8,877 bases of DNA from an uncultured Selenomonadaceae bacterium (lineage in GTDB: Bacteria > Bacillota > Negativicutes > Selenomonadales > Selenomonadaceae), in contig CALZDE010000076.1 in NCBI GenBank assembly GCA_945637225.1, forward strand, positions 1 through 8,877. Reading direction: 5' to 3'. The notes beneath the pieces are model-generated. The model had not been told where the DNA came from and ran no database searches. It saw only the letters and a program-made list of their open reading frames with translations. Made by a program: the position numbers and the translations under genes. Positions 7,109 through 8,877 of the stretch are shown here, piece after piece; the stretch's first letter is position 1, and each line of letters opens with the position of its first letter.

Positions 7109-7303
7109 TTGGCTAAGACATCCATGATTGAAAAGTGGAAGAAGAATGAAGAGAACCCAAAGTTCAAGGTTCGCCAGCATAACCGCTGCAAGATCTGCGG
7201 CCGTCCTCATGGTTACATCCGCAAGTTCGAGATGTGCCGTGTATGCTTCCGTGAGCAGAGCTACAAGGGTGCTATTCCAGGCGTTACTAAGGCAAGCTGG
7301 TAA
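7109..7303 (+). CDS. rpsZ: 30S ribosomal protein S14, type Z (zinc form; also called rpsN)
   Basis: S14 is needed for late assembly of the 30S head. The product is 64 residues, close to the 61 typical of the short zinc-binding form. Four cysteines in the pattern C27-x2-C30-x12-C43-x2-C46 mark it as the zinc-dependent type rather than the longer zinc-free type. The conserved end is YKGAIPGVTKASW. TTG at 7109 follows GGGAGG (7095-7100) and gives the expected N-terminus MAKTSMIEKW; a downstream ATG at 7124 would lose conserved residues. It is the last ribosomal gene before a strong terminator, where rpsH would normally come next. Confidence 0.98.
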   Translation: MAKTSMIEKWKKNEENPKFKVRQHNRCKICGRPHGYIRKFEMCRVCFREQSYKGAIPGVTKASW

Positions 7304-7335
7304 TCAGCAGGTTTTGGTGAATTAAGCTAAATATC

Positions 7336-7379
7336 AACTGCATGGTGGCAGACAAGCTATCGTGCAGTTTTTTATTTTT
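7336..7379 (+). terminator. Strong intrinsic terminator after rpsZ, possibly an attenuator
   Basis: Arms 7336-7349 and 7356-7369 form an uninterrupted 14-bp stem (11 Watson-Crick and 3 G-U pairs) around the 6-nt loop AGACAA. It is followed by TTTTATTTTT (7370-7379). This is a textbook Rho-independent terminator, 32 nt after the rpsZ stop. The next gene begins only 18 nt after the T-run, so expression of that gene must involve readthrough or a promoter located within or upstream of the hairpin. Confidence 0.9.
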
Positions 7380-7382
7380 AGG

Positions 7383-7388
7383 AAGGAG
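7383..7388 (+). promoter_or_regulatory. Ribosome binding site fixing the symporter start
   Basis: AAGGAG at 7383-7388 lies 9 nt before ATG 7398. The same frame could be extended to a GTG at 7362, but that codon is inside the 3' arm of the terminator hairpin and has no Shine-Dalgarno, so 7398 is chosen. Confidence 0.85.
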
Positions 7389-7397
7389 AGAGGTTTT

Positions 7398-8804
7398 ATG
7401 GATTCATTTGCAACTTTAGTTGGTGACATCAGTAATTTTATGTATGGTAAACTGCTGATTGTCATGCTTTTAAGCACAGGCATTTATTTTTCTATTCGTA
7501 CAGGATTAATACAGATTCGTCTTATCAAGGAAACCATAAGAGTTATTATGGAGAAGCCAGCAGATAAGGACAGCGTATCTTCATTTCAGGCACTGATGGT
7601 ATCTACTGCATCACGAGTTGGTACTGGTAATATCGTAGGTGTTGCTTCTGCTATCTGCTTAGGCGGATTCGGTGCTATTTTCTGGATGTGGATAACTGCA
7701 TTCTTTGGCGGTGCATCAGCATTTATTGAGAGTACACTTGCTCAGATTTACAAAAAGCGTGGTAAAAATGGCAGTTATGGCGGTCCTGCATATTACATTG
7801 AGCAGGCTCTGCACTGTAAGCCATTATCCATGTTATTCTCCGTTGCACTTATCGCAACTTATGGTGTAGGCTTTAATCTGCTTTGTTCTTATAACTTGCA
7901 GTCAACTTTTTCACCATACTCATTCTATAATCCTGATGTAACTCCATCTGTCATAGGTGCTATTTTGGCAGTATTGGTAGGCTGGTGCCTGTTTGGCGGT
8001 GGCAAGCGTGTTGTTAAGACTGCATCCGTTCTCGTGCCATTCATGGGACTGCTTTATGTAATAGTATCTGCTATAGTTGTGGTACTTCATGCGGACATGC
8101 TGCCACAGGTATTTGCTCAGATATTCAACGAGGCATTTGATTTTGAAGCTATTTTCGGTGGTTTCACTGGTTCCTGCGTTATGCTTGGTATCAAGCGTGG
8201 TCTGTACAGTAATGAGGCTGGTGTAGGTTCTGCACCAAATGCGGCAGCTGCGGCTGATGTAACCCACCCAGTAAAGCAGGGCTTAGTACAGATGTTTTCC
8301 GTATTCATTGATACCATGCTTCTGTGTACTGCAACTGCTTTCGTTTGCATGACCTCTGGTGTAGCAACTAATCCTGACATTGCAGGTGCACCTTATGTGC
8401 AGGCGGCATTAGCAGAGACATTAGGTGATGCGGCAGTGTACTACCTGACTGTTGCTATGATTCTGTTTGCATTTACCACTCTGCTGGGTAACTTATTCTA
8501 TGTAGATAACTGTCTGGCATATATCTTAGGACATGAGCCAAGCAAGACATTTATGACAGTATACCGCATTTTAGCTTGTATTGTTATATTTGTAGGTGCA
8601 GGTGCAAAAATGGGACTTCTGTGGGATATTGCAGACGTTACCATGGGCTTTATGGCACTTATTAACATTCCAACCATTATTATCTTGGGCGGAACAGCTA
8701 TTAAGGCCCTTGATGATTACATCGCACAGCGTGACAGGGAAGTTACTCCAGTATTCCATAAGAAAAATATTGCCTTCAAGGGCGAAGTTGACTATTGGGA
8801 TTGA
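7398..8804 (+). CDS. Sodium:alanine/glycine symporter, AGCS family (AlsT/DagA-like)
   Basis: The protein is 468 residues, hydrophobic, with about ten or more membrane segments, and would import small neutral amino acids (alanine or glycine) with Na+ across the cytoplasmic membrane. Family signatures are GTGNIVGVA at residues 75-83, FGAIFWMWITAFFG at 91-104, YGGPAYYIE at 127-135, and the strongly conserved GIKRGLYSNEAGVGSAPNAA at 264-283 followed by HPVKQGLVQ and VFIDT. The charged C-terminus (about 437-468) is cytoplasmic-like. Codon use is less biased than in the ribosomal genes (ATA, TTA and TTT are common), and it ends in TGA, whereas all 16 upstream genes end in TAA. The location right behind rpsZ is not typical. 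Family assignment is firm; the exact substrate is not shown by sequence. Confidence 0.95.
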   Translation: MDSFATLVGDISNFMYGKLLIVMLLSTGIYFSIRTGLIQIRLIKETIRVIMEKPADKDSVSSFQALMVSTASRVGTGNIVGVASAICLGGFGAIFWMWITAFFGGASAFIESTLAQIYKKRGKNGSYGGPAYYIEQALHCKPLSMLFSVALIATYGVGFNLLCSYNLQSTFSPYSFYNPDVTPSVIGAILAVLVGWCLFGGGKRVVKTASVLVPFMGLLYVIVSAIVVVLHADMLPQVFAQIFNEAFDFEAIFGGFTGSCVMLGIKRGLYSNEAGVGSAPNAAAAADVTHPVKQGLVQMFSVFIDTMLLCTATAFVCMTSGVATNPDIAGAPYVQAALAETLGDAAVYYLTVAMILFAFTTLLGNLFYVDNCLAYILGHEPSKTFMTVYRILACIVIFVGAGAKMGLLWDIADVTMGFMALINIPTIIILGGTAIKALDDYIAQRDREVTPVFHKKNIAFKGEVDYWD

Positions 8805-8843
8805 TTTATTCTAAAAAATCTTCATATAACGACTAAGAGATGT

Positions 8844-8866
8844 CTCCCACTTCTATAAGTGGCGGG
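8844..8866 (+). repeat. Hairpin at the right edge, resembling an IS200/IS605-type end
   Basis: CCACTT (8847-8852) pairs with AAGTGG (8857-8862) around the loop CTAT. Three further pairs (CTC with GGG, one being T-G) follow if C8863 is bulged. A bulged hairpin with a short loop is typical of the subterminal imperfect palindromes of IS200/IS605 elements, and the sequence CCCACTTCTATAAGTGG looks familiar to me from such ends. The sequence after it (TACCTTATTCT) has no T-run, which argues against a simple terminator for the symporter gene. The window stops 11 nt later, so no transposase or tnpB can be seen. Confidence 0.4.
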
Positions 8867-8877
8867 TACCTTATTCT

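Noticed and set aside
7312..7334. TTGGTG and TAAATA in the rpsZ-symporter gap as a promoter
   Set aside because: The spacing between the two elements is only about 7 nt, and no alternative pair at normal spacing is present.
7362..7397. GTG start giving a symporter with 12 extra residues
   Set aside because: The codon lies inside the terminator stem without a ribosome binding site, while ATG 7398 has AAGGAG at 9-nt spacing.
1..8877. CRISPR arrays, tRNA or rRNA genes, phage or toxin-antitoxin genes
   Set aside because: No regularly spaced repeats, no tRNA-like folds and no matching open frames were seen; nearly all bases are accounted for by translation genes and one transporter.

Overview
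The window is a run of bacterial translation genes, all on the + strand. It starts inside tuf (elongation factor Tu) and continues with the S10 operon and the start of the spc operon in the canonical order: rpsJ, rplC, rplD, rplW, rplB, rpsS, rplV, rpsC, rplP, rpmC, rpsQ, rplN, rplX, rplE, rpsZ. Protein length, start context and conserved motifs agree for every one of these genes. The four-cysteine (type Z) S14, the strong AAGGAGG Shine-Dalgarno sequences and the frequent TTG/GTG starts point to a Firmicutes-type organism. The EF-Tu and S17 sequences look to me like an anaerobic Negativicutes relative, but that is an impression from memory, not a search.

Layout. 1-539 holds the 3' part of tuf. 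540-720 is a non-coding gap with a GC-rich hairpin (577-602) that lacks a clean T-tract, a TATAAT hexamer, and a structured leader before rpsJ. 721-7303 is a compact cluster of 15 ribosomal protein genes with gaps of 0-64 nt and three overlaps (rplD/rplW, rpsC/rplP, rplP/rpmC), so it reads as one transcription unit with extensive translational coupling. 7304-7397 contains a strong intrinsic terminator. 7398-8804 encodes a 468-residue sodium:alanine/glycine symporter (AGCS family). 8805-8877 is non-coding and ends in a hairpin that resembles the ends of IS200/IS605-family elements.

The ribosomal genes cooperate in assembling both subunits: S10, S19, S3, S17 and S14 for the small subunit; L3, L4, L23, L2, L22, L16, L29, L14, L24 and L5 for the large one. 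The unusual part is the right-hand end. In most bacteria rpsZ/rpsN is followed at once by rpsH, rplF, rplR, rpsE and so on. Here a terminator and an unrelated transporter follow instead, and the transporter has almost no room for a promoter of its own after the terminator. I see no new defence, mobile or biosynthetic system in the window. The best leads are this operon break, the terminator/attenuator-like arrangement ahead of the symporter, and the hairpin at the right edge.
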